DNA from: Bacteroidales bacterium
Lineage (GTDB): Bacteria; Bacteroidota; Bacteroidia; Bacteroidales; F082
Direction: 5' to 3'
DNA length: 64,000 nt
Assembly (NCBI GenBank): GCA_030683155.1
Contig: JAUXMV010000046.1
Location: forward strand, 26,502 to 90,501
The notes below the pieces were generated by a model that worked only from the letters and a program-made list of their open reading frames with translations, ran no database searches and was not told where the DNA came from. A program made the translations under genes and the position numbers. This document shows, piece by piece, positions 1-9,284 of the stretch (the stretch's first letter is position 1; each line of letters begins with the position of its first letter).

Positions 1-702
1 GTTTCGATGATGTATTATATCAATGATTCTTTACTTTTTGATGGTAAAACGATCGGCAGACCGATGCAATTCCCTTTGGTTGAATCTGCATTTAATGGTG
101 ATTTCTATGAAGGAATGGCTATGATGGCTATGGGCGATTCTGCAAGCTTTATTTGCCCGGCCGACTCCGTATTCTTTCGTATTTTTCGCGTTAAAGCCTT
201 GCCCGAATTTGTTAAGCCGGGTTCTTTAATGCGTTTCGAAATTGGCATGGAAAACTTCCTTTCACCTGAAGCATATGAGGCTGAGCGATTAGCTGAAATG
301 CAGGAAGAGGTAGATGAAAGCAATGCAAGACTAGCGCAATACATCAGTGAAAATAATATCAAAGCTGAACCGCAGGCAAGCGGTCTTTATTATGTTGAAA
401 CACTAAAGGGCACCGGAAAGAAACCCCATGACGGACAAAGGGTAAAAGTACATTACAAAGGGACACTGCTCGACGGTACTAAGTTCGATGCATCTTACGA
501 CCGAAACCAACCATTTGAATTTGTTCTGGGAATGGGACAAGTAATTAAAGGCTGGGACGAAGGAATTGCATTGATGCAGGAAGGTGGAAAAGCCACGCTT
601 ATTCTTCCTTTTAATCTTGCCTATGGTGAAAGAGCGACTGGAACAATTCCTCCTTTCAGCCCACTGGTTTTTGAAGTAGAACTAATTGAAATCATCAAAT
701 AA
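1..702 (+). CDS. FKBP-type peptidyl-prolyl cis-trans isomerase (5' partial)
   Basis: The frame is open to the first base, and its first residues align with residues about 60 onward of the next gene. The gene therefore begins outside the window, and the ATG at position 7 is internal. The first ~80 visible residues resemble a degenerate FKBP half domain, followed by a Glu-rich linker. The last ~105 residues form a canonical FKBP domain with VKVHYKGTLLDG, the GQVIKGWDEG active-site strand and LAYGERATGTIPP. The Val-Ile and Trp of the binding pocket are present, so the C-terminal domain should be an active prolyl isomerase. It lies 5 bp before the next FKBP gene, and the two are probably co-transcribed and derived from one another. 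The N-terminus is not visible, so a lipobox like that of its neighbour cannot be checked. Confidence 0.9.
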   Translation, partial: VSMMYYINDSLLFDGKTIGRPMQFPLVESAFNGDFYEGMAMMAMGDSASFICPADSVFFRIFRVKALPEFVKPGSLMRFEIGMENFLSPEAYEAERLAEMQEEVDESNARLAQYISENNIKAEPQASGLYYVETLKGTGKKPHDGQRVKVHYKGTLLDGTKFDASYDRNQPFEFVLGMGQVIKGWDEGIALMQEGGKATLILPFNLAYGERATGTIPPFSPLVFEVELIEIIK

Positions 703-707
703 TTTTT

Positions 708-2045
708 ATGAAAGCAGAAAAATGGATCAGAGCAGGCATAATGTTGTCTGTAATTGTTTTAACAGTAGCCGCATGCGGCAACAGTCAATACCCAGGCTTT
801 AAAAAGGCCGAAAATGGTGTACATATCAAATATCACAAAAAAGGAGACGGCACAGTAAAACCTGTCGTGAATTCTATTGTAACTCTTGATATGGTTTATC
901 GCCTTTCAGATACCACTTTATTCAATAGCGCTGATTTACCGGAGCCTCTCGAGTTTCCTGTTATTGAATCTACATTTGTTGGAGATCTTTATGCCGCTCT
1001 CACCTTGCTGCATACAGGTGATTCTGTAACTGTCGTGTTCCCTGCTGATTCTTTTTTTATGGTAATGGCCGGTATGCCACAGTTGCCAGAATTTGTTACT
1101 GCAGGAGAACCAATATATTTTGATATCAGCTTAAGGAAAATAAAGACTCAGGAAGAAAATTTGGCTGAACAAGCTGCACTGCTCTTGGAAATGAAACAGC
1201 AGGAGCAAGAACTTCTGAAGGTCTATCTGACTAATAATAATATTACAACACAACCTTTAGAATCAGGTCTTTTTTATATTGAAGAGAAGAAAGGCAGTGG
1301 CCCGCTTCCAAAGCCTGGTGATGTATTAAAAGTTCATTTTACTGTAAGTATGCTTGATGGATTTCCATTATTTTCAACTTATGACAAAGAACCAATGGAT
1401 ATTGAATTTGGACAACAGTTTGATACTGAAGGATTTGACGAGGCACTTGCTTATCTGCAAAAAGGCACAAAGGCAAAATTAATCGTACCTTCTCACCTTG
1501 CATTCGACAGTATTGGAAGAAACCAAATGATACCACCATACACAACAATGCTTTATAACGTGGAATTGGTAAATATTCGTTCAAAAGCTGAAGTTGAACG
1601 CGAATTGGAAGCATCACGGAAGGCTGAAGAACAAAAAGCGCAGAAATCCAGACTTGAAGAGCAAAGCAGCATCAATAACTTTCTCAAAAAGAACAACATC
1701 ACCATTGATCCTCGCCCTTCTGGAATGTATTACCTGGAAACTGAAAAAGGTACCGGAAAGCCGGCCATTGCTGGAAAAACAGTTAAAGTTCATTACACCT
1801 TATATAATATAGAAGGAAAATTGCTTCAATCATCCAAAGAGATGAATCAGCCATTTAGTTTTGTAGTCGGACAAGGGCAGGTTATTCAAGGATGGGATGA
1901 AGGACTGTTACTTATGAATGAAGGTGGAAAAGCACGTTTCATTCTTCCATCATCTCTAGCTTATGGCGGAACAGCCAGAGGAAACGATATCCCGGCATAT
2001 TCTCCATTGGTTTTTGATGTTGAACTTTTAGAAGTTTTAGAATAA
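708..2045 (+). CDS. Three-domain FKBP-type prolyl isomerase lipoprotein
   Basis: This 445-residue protein starts with a lipoprotein signal ending in TVAAC (lipid Cys23), so it should be anchored in an envelope membrane and act on periplasmic proteins. Three FKBP-like units follow. The first (about 40-145) is degenerate. The second (about 195-292) keeps the fold but has FDTEGFDEA where active domains have VIKGWDEG. The third (about 340-444) is canonical with GQGQVIQGWDEG and LAYGGTARG. Lys/Glu-rich linkers separate the units. Only the last domain is expected to be catalytic; the others may bind substrate. It sits 5 bp after a shorter paralogue and is followed by a hairpin terminator. Confidence 0.92.
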   Translation: MKAEKWIRAGIMLSVIVLTVAACGNSQYPGFKKAENGVHIKYHKKGDGTVKPVVNSIVTLDMVYRLSDTTLFNSADLPEPLEFPVIESTFVGDLYAALTLLHTGDSVTVVFPADSFFMVMAGMPQLPEFVTAGEPIYFDISLRKIKTQEENLAEQAALLLEMKQQEQELLKVYLTNNNITTQPLESGLFYIEEKKGSGPLPKPGDVLKVHFTVSMLDGFPLFSTYDKEPMDIEFGQQFDTEGFDEALAYLQKGTKAKLIVPSHLAFDSIGRNQMIPPYTTMLYNVELVNIRSKAEVERELEASRKAEEQKAQKSRLEEQSSINNFLKKNNITIDPRPSGMYYLETEKGTGKPAIAGKTVKVHYTLYNIEGKLLQSSKEMNQPFSFVVGQGQVIQGWDEGLLLMNEGGKARFILPSSLAYGGTARGNDIPAYSPLVFDVELLEVLE

Positions 2046-2067
2046 GAAGTCATTAATTAAATCATAT

Positions 2068-2104
2068 AAAGGAGGCCCATCTTAATCGAAAGGCCTCTTT
2101 TTTT
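2068..2104 (+). terminator. Rho-independent terminator after FKBP genes
   Basis: A GAGGCC / GGCCTC stem (2072-2077 with 2092-2097) is followed by a run of seven T. It closes the FKBP pair. Confidence 0.75.
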
Positions 2105-2162
2105 GTGTCTGAAAGTTGCAATAAGCTTAACGATTTTGGGGAGTCATATCACAGGAATTGAC

Positions 2163-2170
2163 TATTTTTG
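2163..2170 (+). promoter_or_regulatory. Bacteroidota -7 promoter element TATTTTTG
   Basis: TATTTTTG matches the TAnnTTTG -7 consensus of the Bacteroidota housekeeping sigma factor. A TTTG at 2135-2138 lies 24 nt upstream, slightly longer than the usual -33 spacing. Transcription would start near 2176, which favours translation from the ATG at 2192. Confidence 0.5.
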
Positions 2171-2191
2171 CCCTCAATGGTTTCAAAATCA

Positions 2192-4798
2192 ATGAAGGTT
2201 TTTACACAAATTTTAAACTGCATCCTGTTTATTGGTGTGCTGTCATTATTTATTGTTGTTGATCTAAGTGGTCAGGAAATTCAATCTGTAAAACTCAATT
2301 TGAATTCAAAAACCAACAGCGATAATGGCTTGCTTATCAATCAATCAATTCTTAATACGCTTTCCACTGGAACATCAAAACCATTGCAACAGCTTCAGAT
2401 TAATATTCAGGTTGATTACATCTGCACTATCGGAGAAACAGGCTTTTATGATAATGATATTATTTTGAATATTGTAAAAGTGAAAGCTGACGGTGATGAT
2501 ATTTATCGTGGTTTTTCTATTTCAAGGTATCTCATTCCAGATCACTTTTCTGGCAATTATTTCATAAAAGAAGGTGGCAAAGTATTCAACGCCAGTACAT
2601 TTAAAGTTCAAACAACATCAGGATCAAATTTTACAAAAATTGGTTTTGTTGAGCCTGGAAAAGAAATGAACTTATTCGTTGAGGCTGAAATAACTTCATT
2701 TAGTTATTCTACGGAAGCTAGAGACCTATTTCAGGAAAAAATTAGTTTGATCAATGAATATTGGGCATCTAAGAACATGATTGATAGTCTGATATCTCAA
2801 GCCAATGTTGGTGAAAACAAGATTATTGAAGAGCCGGCTGCTATCTTTGTGTTTTGGGATAAATTGCGAAAAGCCAGATTGCTTTCGAATGAGGTGCTCG
2901 TAAAAACCATCAACTTCACTCCAAATTCTGACCCTGCAGATATTGCTGGTAAAAATATAATTGTTGACAGGTTGATTACCAGATATGCAACTTTATATAA
3001 ATCAGCCATAAACAAAAAGCAGGTTGATGTTGAATTTGCAAGAAATTTAGCTGAAGAACAATTAAAGTCTATGTCAGGATTTATACAAAAGGCTTCTTTT
3101 TCAGACTTTAGGGATAGTGATTTGCTTCTAATATCTTCCAGGTTACATCTGGATAATGAGCTTTCATCAATGTTAAAAAATTCAAGTCCAAAAGCTGATC
3201 AGCAGCTTGCTGCCGGTATACTTTTTGGTGGTTTGGTTAGTGTGGCTGATTCACTTTTTGCAAAATCTGACTTTTCCAATGCCTTGTCTTTTTATGTAGA
3301 TGCCATTGCTATGAATAATGTTTATGATTTTGTAAAAGATAAAACCACACTTCTTGAAAGAACTGATGCAGCAAAACTTGGACTTCTTCAGTCACACCTG
3401 AAAATTGCAGCACGGGCAGTTGAATCTGGAAATGATGTACTTGCAAATAATTACAAACAGAAATCTAATGCCTTTGTGTCAGAGCAACTTAATGAAAGTC
3501 TTATTGGGCAGCTACCTGAACAATCTGATGCACTCATTCAATCTTACATCCGAAAAGGCAACAATTTTTTAGACAATCTGATGTATAATGATGCCATTAA
3601 GGTGTTTGAACTTGCTTCTTCTACGGCCAGAGATTTTTATAATATTAATCACAACGAACAGATTACTCAAGGGCTTTTTGCTGCATACAGGGCTGTCTAT
3701 ATGGATTTAGTGAATCAGGCAGAGTCTTTTTTTAATGCAGGTCGTCAGGAAGAAGCAAAGCATAGATTGCAACAAGCCATTGATTACCGTCAAGATCATG
3801 TCACATACTTAAGAACCTCAACAGAAGCAATTTATCTACAGAATAGAATGAAGAGTGCTGATAACACTGCATTAAATTCACTTTCCGATAATAGTTTAAA
3901 AATGCAATTATTAGAAGAAGGAGGTATATCAGTAAATTCAGGAACCTTGCGTATAACAGATCCTGTGCTGATAAAAAAAGCAAAAACTGATATTGTTGAG
4001 CAACTGAAAGCAGCCCAATTGAAAGTTTGGGGCAATTCTATTGATGAAGCATGGATTATCTATGGTAGTGCATTAGAAAACATCAAACGCTACGGTCTTG
4101 ATGGCGATAATGATATCAAGATAGTGATTGAAGAACTTGACCAAAGAATGATAGAAAGAATTTGTTTAAACAACAAATTCAGAACAGAGGATTTAATGTC
4201 TAATGTGAAAAGTAGTGTTAGAAACCGGAAGTATGACAATCTAAAAGCAATGCTTGATGAAGTTATCAGCATCGCAACCAATAATCAGGGGTGTGGACTA
4301 AGGTTTGACGAAGCCAATGAAATCTATGATTTTCACGTGCTGTTATTTCAATATCAACAAGACTATAGTAACATTTTAAACAAGCTTTTCAGCGAAGGTA
4401 TATATGATGCAACAGAAAGCTATTTGAATTTTGACAAGACGATTGATATGTATCAACTGCGTCGTTTTGGTATTCAACATCTGAAATTCAAAGATTTTTT
4501 AATAAAACAGGATAACAGCACTTTGACGATTCAGGTTATTAAACGTTTTGTCGACAATCTAAATATTGATGGTGTTTTAGAATATCTGGAAGTACTTAAA
4601 AATCAATCATTCAATATTGAACAGTCATTGGATATCCAACAGCGCGTTGGAACTTTACTCGCCGTTGCTGACAACACTGTTGTAATTGAAAAACCAGAAG
4701 CGCATATACTTAAAATTACAGGTGGAGACACGCGGCTCAATGAATTGAAAAGAAGTTATATCCGGTCGATGAGGGAGTTAAAAAGAAGTAAACGTTAA
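2192..4798 (+). CDS. Large secreted protein of unknown function
   Basis: About 868 residues from the chosen ATG. In-frame ATGs also exist at 2177 and, counting an alternative codon, 2168. The start at 2192 gives a clean signal peptide (MKVFTQIL, a long hydrophobic stretch, then DLSGQE) and lies behind the -7 element. The rest has no motif I recognise. It is rich in predicted helix, with many Asp, Asn and Lys residues and helix pairs around 350-620 that look like tetratricopeptide-type packing, ending in a basic tail (ELKRSKR). No sorting domain or membrane segment is seen beyond the signal, so it is probably periplasmic. It lies 30 bp before pepE and may be co-transcribed with it. Function unknown. 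Confidence 0.8.
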   Translation: MKVFTQILNCILFIGVLSLFIVVDLSGQEIQSVKLNLNSKTNSDNGLLINQSILNTLSTGTSKPLQQLQINIQVDYICTIGETGFYDNDIILNIVKVKADGDDIYRGFSISRYLIPDHFSGNYFIKEGGKVFNASTFKVQTTSGSNFTKIGFVEPGKEMNLFVEAEITSFSYSTEARDLFQEKISLINEYWASKNMIDSLISQANVGENKIIEEPAAIFVFWDKLRKARLLSNEVLVKTINFTPNSDPADIAGKNIIVDRLITRYATLYKSAINKKQVDVEFARNLAEEQLKSMSGFIQKASFSDFRDSDLLLISSRLHLDNELSSMLKNSSPKADQQLAAGILFGGLVSVADSLFAKSDFSNALSFYVDAIAMNNVYDFVKDKTTLLERTDAAKLGLLQSHLKIAARAVESGNDVLANNYKQKSNAFVSEQLNESLIGQLPEQSDALIQSYIRKGNNFLDNLMYNDAIKVFELASSTARDFYNINHNEQITQGLFAAYRAVYMDLVNQAESFFNAGRQEEAKHRLQQAIDYRQDHVTYLRTSTEAIYLQNRMKSADNTALNSLSDNSLKMQLLEEGGISVNSGTLRITDPVLIKKAKTDIVEQLKAAQLKVWGNSIDEAWIIYGSALENIKRYGLDGDNDIKIVIEELDQRMIERICLNNKFRTEDLMSNVKSSVRNRKYDNLKAMLDEVISIATNNQGCGLRFDEANEIYDFHVLLFQYQQDYSNILNKLFSEGIYDATESYLNFDKTIDMYQLRRFGIQHLKFKDFLIKQDNSTLTIQVIKRFVDNLNIDGVLEYLEVLKNQSFNIEQSLDIQQRVGTLLAVADNTVVIEKPEAHILKITGGDTRLNELKRSYIRSMRELKRSKR

Positions 4799-4828
4799 TA
4801 CAATCATTTACAACTAAAACTAAATGTT

Positions 4829-5557
4829 ATGAAGTTATTACTTATCAGTAATTCAACCAATGCAGGAGAAGCTTATCTTGCATGGCCACAGCAATTTATT
4901 GCTGATTTTATGCACAAACACAATGTGAAAAAAGTCCTTTTTGTGCCTTATGCAGGCGTAGGACTTTCAACCGAGAGCCTTGAAAAATCATACGATGTTT
5001 ATGAACAACGTGTGGCCTCTGTTTTTGCAACATTGGGTTTTGAAGTGGAATCTGTTCACAGATCAGCGAACCCAGTTTCGGCTGTCAATGACGCAGAATG
5101 CATAGCAGTAGGAGGTGGAAACACCTTCCATCTAGTTGCTATCATGCACAAATTAGGAATCATGCAACCTATCCGTGAGAAAGCGCTCTCCGGAACACCG
5201 TTTATGGGTTGGAGTGCAGGTGCTAATGTGGCTTGTCCAACACTTAGAACTACCAACGATATGCCTATCATTCAGCCTGAAAGCTTTGATTGCTTAAATC
5301 TTGTTCCATTCCAGATTAATCCTCATTATCTTGATGCCAATCCTGAAGGTCATGGTGGAGAAACAAGGCAACAAAGAATTGAAGAGTTTTTGATAATAAA
5401 CCGCGAAATTGTTGTTGTGGGACTTCGTGAAGCGAGTTTGCTGGAGGTTGAAAATGGTAAAATGATGCTAAAAGGTCATAAAAAACTCCGTATGTTCCGC
5501 TATGGGACTGAGCCTTTGGAGATTGAACAAGGAGCTGACCTAAGTTATTTATTGTGA
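4829..5557 (+). CDS. pepE: Alpha-aspartyl dipeptidase (peptidase E, family S51)
   Basis: A 242-residue cytoplasmic serine peptidase that cleaves dipeptides with N-terminal aspartate, releasing Asp for nitrogen metabolism. The S51 motif GWSAGAN places the nucleophile at Ser129. Asp144 and His166 (in NPHYLDA) keep the spacing of the known Ser120/Asp135/His157 triad of Salmonella PepE. GGGNTFHL near residue 92 is also typical. The length matches the family (about 230-240). It has no signal peptide. It follows a large unknown secreted protein by 30 bp. Confidence 0.95.
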   Translation: MKLLLISNSTNAGEAYLAWPQQFIADFMHKHNVKKVLFVPYAGVGLSTESLEKSYDVYEQRVASVFATLGFEVESVHRSANPVSAVNDAECIAVGGGNTFHLVAIMHKLGIMQPIREKALSGTPFMGWSAGANVACPTLRTTNDMPIIQPESFDCLNLVPFQINPHYLDANPEGHGGETRQQRIEEFLIINREIVVVGLREASLLEVENGKMMLKGHKKLRMFRYGTEPLEIEQGADLSYLL

Positions 5558-5603
5558 CAATTTTGGTCTGATGTTTGTGTCTTTCCTATCAAAAAATAAT
5601 GCA

Positions 5604-6209
5604 ATGAAAACAATTACATTAAAAATTAATTTACTGATTGTCTTTCTGATAGTTGGTACTTCGTTGATGGGACAACAAACAGTCGAATCTGTAAATACAA
5701 AATCAGACCGAAAAATTCGGAAGGAATTCAAAAAGGAGCAAAAGCTCATTGAGCAAAATGAGAAGTTTGCAACGATTCTGCAGGCACTAAACGACAGTGC
5801 TTTTGTATTTGAAGCCAAAACTATTTCCTCCGGACGAGGCAGAACAAATCGTTTAGACGGAACCACAAGCTTTTTTGCTATTTTTGGTACTCAGGCAACC
5901 ATAAGAGTTGCAGCCGATGCATCACGTGGATTTTTTGGACAAAGTTCTGCAGGTCACTTATTAAATTATTCCATTTCACAAAAAAAATCTAAGAAACCAG
6001 TTGTGGTTAAAGGACGAATTGAACCGTTTAACTATATAGGTCAGGTGAGGTTTAATTTATCTGTTTTCAGTGATGGTAATGCTATCCTGGAAATAATTCC
6101 AGTTCAAGGAAGTGCTTACGCTATGGAAGGTATTGTTGTATTGCCCCAAAATTCAATCACTTACAGGGGAATACCGGTTATCAGGGATTTAAAGACGCCT
6201 GAAAAATAG
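5604..6209 (+). CDS. DUF4251 family secreted protein
   Basis: 201 residues from the ATG at 5604; an ATG 11 codons earlier would bury the signal peptide. A signal peptide (MKTITLKINLLIVFLIV...MGQQ) is followed by a basic helix and then a beta-rich domain. That domain has the features of Bacteroidota DUF4251 proteins: an ALNDSAFVFEA strand, GRGRTNRLDGTTSFFAIFG, and the repeated-strand end FNYIGQVRFNLSVFSDGNAILEIIP. It should be periplasmic or in the outer membrane. The biochemical role of the family is unknown. It lies 46 bp after pepE and before a strong hairpin. Confidence 0.8.
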   Translation: MKTITLKINLLIVFLIVGTSLMGQQTVESVNTKSDRKIRKEFKKEQKLIEQNEKFATILQALNDSAFVFEAKTISSGRGRTNRLDGTTSFFAIFGTQATIRVAADASRGFFGQSSAGHLLNYSISQKKSKKPVVVKGRIEPFNYIGQVRFNLSVFSDGNAILEIIPVQGSAYAMEGIVVLPQNSITYRGIPVIRDLKTPEK

Positions 6210-6240
6210 ACTTGTTAATACTGAATAAGGTTAAAATAAA

Positions 6241-6270
6241 AAACCCGGAAAATTAATTCCGGGTTTATTA
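6241..6270. terminator. Bidirectional terminator between convergent genes
   Basis: A perfect 10-bp stem (6241-6250 with 6257-6266, AAACCCGGAA / TTCCGGGTTT) has a 6-nt loop and A/T-rich flanks on both sides. It lies between the DUF4251 gene (+) and the receiver gene (-) and can serve both. Confidence 0.85.
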
Positions 6271-6316
6271 TTTTATTGATAATCAGGATTTTAAATTAAT
6301 AACACAAAATAATGTT

Positions 6317-6709
6317 TTACTTTATATTGTTATTAATTTTATCTTCAAGTTCAAATGGCTTATAAGGTTTGGCTAAAAAATCATCCATTCCTGCATCCAT
6401 ACAGTTCTTTTTATCCTGATCCATTGCAAAAGCAGTTACAGCGATGATGGTAATGTGTTTACCCTGACCTTCCAATTCTTCTAATTGACGTATTGCACGT
6501 GTAGCCTCTATTCCATTCATTTCAGGCATTTGAATATCCATAAGAATCATGTCAAATGGTTTTTCTTTGAATTTCTCTACACCAATAAGTCCATTTGCCG
6601 CAATCTCAACTGTATGACCCATTTTTCGCAGCACGGCCATAGCAAACTTTTGGTTAAGTTCATTATCCTCAACCAAAAGCAATCTTAATGTTTGTTTTTC
6701 AATAGACAT
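6317..6709 (-). CDS. Single-domain response regulator (receiver)
   Basis: A 130-residue stand-alone CheY-like receiver with no output domain. The acidic pair Glu14-Asp15, phosphoacceptor Asp58 (in MDIQMP), Thr92 and Lys114 (AKPYKP) are all present, so it should be phosphorylated. It is most like receivers normally attached to hybrid histidine kinases. It follows the hybrid kinase gene by 136 bp on the same strand and is the obvious candidate partner, possibly in a phosphorelay. A -7 element and a dyad in that gap suggest it can also be transcribed on its own. Confidence 0.93.
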   Translation of the reverse strand: MSIEKQTLRLLLVEDNELNQKFAMAVLRKMGHTVEIAANGLIGVEKFKEKPFDMILMDIQMPEMNGIEATRAIRQLEELEGQGKHITIIAVTAFAMDQDKKNCMDAGMDDFLAKPYKPFELEDKINNNIK

Positions 6710-6747
6710 GTGTGAATATAACCAATAATTAATTCATTATGTTTATC

Positions 6748-6765
6748 TTACAACAATCGTTGTAA
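6748..6765. promoter_or_regulatory. Dyad symmetry upstream of receiver gene
   Basis: A 7-bp inverted repeat, TTACAAC-AATC-GTTGTAA, lies in the presumed leader between the -7 element (6798-6805) and the receiver start. It could be an operator or an RNA hairpin. No protein is known to bind it. Confidence 0.35.
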
Positions 6766-6797
6766 CCTTCCTTTAAAACCTTATTGCTTAATCAATG

Positions 6798-6805
6798 CAA
6801 ATTTA
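6798..6805 (-). promoter_or_regulatory. -7 element TAAATTTG for receiver gene
   Basis: Reads TAAATTTG on the minus strand and matches TAnnTTTG. No TTTG is found at the expected -33 distance. Transcription would start about 80 nt before the receiver ATG. Confidence 0.35.
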
Positions 6806-6845
6806 CAATTTCAATCAATGAAATCCACATATCATAAAAATATTA

Positions 6846-9278
6846 TTATTTAGTCTCTTTTTTTTTTATAACGCTGCAGATTTCATCGAACAATTCTTTT
6901 CTATTCACAGGTTTGGAGACATATCCATCAAAGCCTGCCTCCAGTATTCTTTCTTTATCGCCAATCATGCCATAGGCAGTTTGAGCGATAAAAGGGATAC
7001 TCTTATATTCATTCATTTGTTCTTTAATACTCAGCATGAGCTTAATTCCATCCCATGGGGCCGGAAGATTTATGTCAAAAAGCATTATATCAAAGAGTTG
7101 CTGTTCCTTATACGAATCTGATACAATTCTTAAGGCATCATCTCCATCTCTAGCCTCAATTACTATTGCAACTTTTTGCATTATTTTAGTTAGAATTGTC
7201 CTGCTCGCTAAATCGTCTTCCAAAATAAGTACTTTTTTTCCTTTCAATAAAGTTTCAGCAGAATCATTTTCTATTTTTTCTTCTTTAGGAACGGTTTCAC
7301 TAATTAAAGGAAAGACAATTGTTATCTCTGTTCCGATAGATTTTTCCGATGTAATTTTGAAGCTACCACCCATTTTGTCAATCATTCTTTTTGCAAGAGG
7401 AATCCCAAGACCGGCACCCTGATATTGTCTTGTGTATCCAAGGCTCTCTTGTCTGAAAGCTTCAAAAATATGCGGAAGATAATTGCTGTCTATCCCTATT
7501 CCGGAATCTTTAATGATAATGATTGCTTTGTTGTTTTCTTTATTGATTGAAACTGTAATTTTTATGAAACCTTTTTCCGTATACTTCACTGCATTATCAA
7601 CAAGTTCATTTATAACACGTGTTAAAGTTGGCTTATCTGCAGAAATATAAGAGGTTGTTATGTCCTTAACAATTTTAAGACCTTTATCATTGGCTCTGAA
7701 CTTGTTAGTTTCGATCACATTATCAACAATTTCAGAGAGTTCACAAGCTGTGAAATTCATTTCGATATCATTGGCTTCCAGTCTGCTAATATCAATGATG
7801 TTATTTAACAGGTGAAGTAATCTTTCGCCACTTTTTTGTATCGAATTTGCGTATTCGTATAAGTCTGTATTCTCCAAAAGGGCAAGTTCAGTTTCAAGTA
7901 AACTGGAGAATCCAAGAATGCCGTTGAGCGGTGTTCGGATTTCATGACTCATATTTCCAAGAAAAGCATTCTTTAGAAAGTTTGCACGTTCAGCCTTTTG
8001 TAATGCGTCTTTTAGCTCTTCATCAATACGTTCTCTTTCGTGTATCTCATTCTTAAGTGTGTCAATTCTATCAGCAACCTGATTCTCAAGATCAGTATCC
8101 AAATGATTAACTTTGTTTTTCAACTCAAGTTTTTGATCTGCAATACTTGTAATTGCTTGAATCGTAAATTGTTTAAATGTCATTGTTTTACGAATCAATA
8201 AAGCAGCCAAAACTACAAGTAATAGTGCCGAAAAAATTATTAAAACAAAACCAGTGTGTTTTTTTGTTTTAGTAGCTGGATTGAGCGAATCAAGCAACTG
8301 TACTATTTTTTCTTTTGTGCCTGAAATGGCAACCAAAAATGCTTGTTTTTTTTCAAAAATAACCTGATCAACTGAATTTGCTTTCATCAAAAACTCACTG
8401 GCGTTTTCAGGATTTTCAACTAAGAAAAAATTACCCAATAAAACAGCAGCATCTGATTTAAGAAACAAATTGGTTGTTGATTCTAGTTTCTGAGTAATTA
8501 TATCTGCCAGATTATTAATAACTTGATCACTTAAGTTAAGTGCTTTCGCAAGAAGAAATTGCTTTAAAAATATATCTAATTCAGCTTTTCCAATGTCAAC
8601 CGTTGTTTGTTTAAATAGTTCTGAAAATAAATTTTCAGCATCAACATATTTCCTTTCGTGAAATGATAACCTTATTAGTTCTATGTAGATATGATATTTC
8701 AATTGACTGGATAGATTTGATATACTTTCTTCAGTTATGACATCAGCATAAATTCTGGCTCTTTCAGAATTATTTTGATTGTTATAGATTCGAATTAAAT
8801 TATAAATAGCATGATATGAGATATTTACATCATTATAATTTTCACCGCTCTTTAGGATAATGCGCCACAAATCCAGAGATTCATCTGTCTTATTTATGTT
8901 TTCTAAGGCATTAGATTTTAATTGAAAAAGATATCTTTTCTCATTAAAACTTAATTGCAGGGAATCTGCTACTGCAATTGCGATGTCAGCAAAATTTATA
9001 CAAGCTTCATTTTCATTAAAAACTGATAGTACTTCAGCTGTTAAAAAAGCATTGACAAATAATTCTTTGTTAAACTCTTTATTGAAGTCGCTGAAAAAGA
9101 TCGCGTTGAAAAATCTTTCTGGGGTCGCTGTATCTGCGAAATCATACTGGATATAATTCTTTTTTAGATATGCTGATTCTTGATCAAAAAACAGATTTCC
9201 CTGATTCGCTAATACATTTGAATTCATAGCGAAAGCGATGAAGAAAATTAATAAAAAACTAAAACGATTTGAATTCAT
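6846..9278 (-). CDS. Hybrid sensor histidine kinase with C-terminal receiver
   Basis: 810 residues. Signal peptide (1-24), a helical TPR-like periplasmic sensor (about 30-335), one membrane helix (about 341-361), a coiled coil, a HisKA domain with the H-box MSHEIRTPLNG (phospho-His445), an HATPase_c domain with N, G1 (DSGIGI) and G2 (GAGLGIP) boxes, and a C-terminal receiver with Asp735 as phosphoacceptor. All catalytic residues appear intact. It starts 6 bp after the methyltransferase gene ends, so it is the distal end of the polysaccharide operon. A separate receiver lies just downstream. It probably senses an envelope signal linked to polysaccharide production; the ligand is unknown. Confidence 0.93.
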   Translation of the reverse strand: MNSNRFSFLLIFFIAFAMNSNVLANQGNLFFDQESAYLKKNYIQYDFADTATPERFFNAIFFSDFNKEFNKELFVNAFLTAEVLSVFNENEACINFADIAIAVADSLQLSFNEKRYLFQLKSNALENINKTDESLDLWRIILKSGENYNDVNISYHAIYNLIRIYNNQNNSERARIYADVITEESISNLSSQLKYHIYIELIRLSFHERKYVDAENLFSELFKQTTVDIGKAELDIFLKQFLLAKALNLSDQVINNLADIITQKLESTTNLFLKSDAAVLLGNFFLVENPENASEFLMKANSVDQVIFEKKQAFLVAISGTKEKIVQLLDSLNPATKTKKHTGFVLIIFSALLLVVLAALLIRKTMTFKQFTIQAITSIADQKLELKNKVNHLDTDLENQVADRIDTLKNEIHERERIDEELKDALQKAERANFLKNAFLGNMSHEIRTPLNGILGFSSLLETELALLENTDLYEYANSIQKSGERLLHLLNNIIDISRLEANDIEMNFTACELSEIVDNVIETNKFRANDKGLKIVKDITTSYISADKPTLTRVINELVDNAVKYTEKGFIKITVSINKENNKAIIIIKDSGIGIDSNYLPHIFEAFRQESLGYTRQYQGAGLGIPLAKRMIDKMGGSFKITSEKSIGTEITIVFPLISETVPKEEKIENDSAETLLKGKKVLILEDDLASRTILTKIMQKVAIVIEARDGDDALRIVSDSYKEQQLFDIMLFDINLPAPWDGIKLMLSIKEQMNEYKSIPFIAQTAYGMIGDKERILEAGFDGYVSKPVNRKELFDEICSVIKKKETK

Positions 9279-9284
9279 TGTTTT

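Noticed and set aside
7..702. ATG at position 7 as the true start of the first FKBP gene
   Set aside because: The frame is open to base 1 and aligns with internal residues of the next FKBP protein, so the gene is cut by the window edge.
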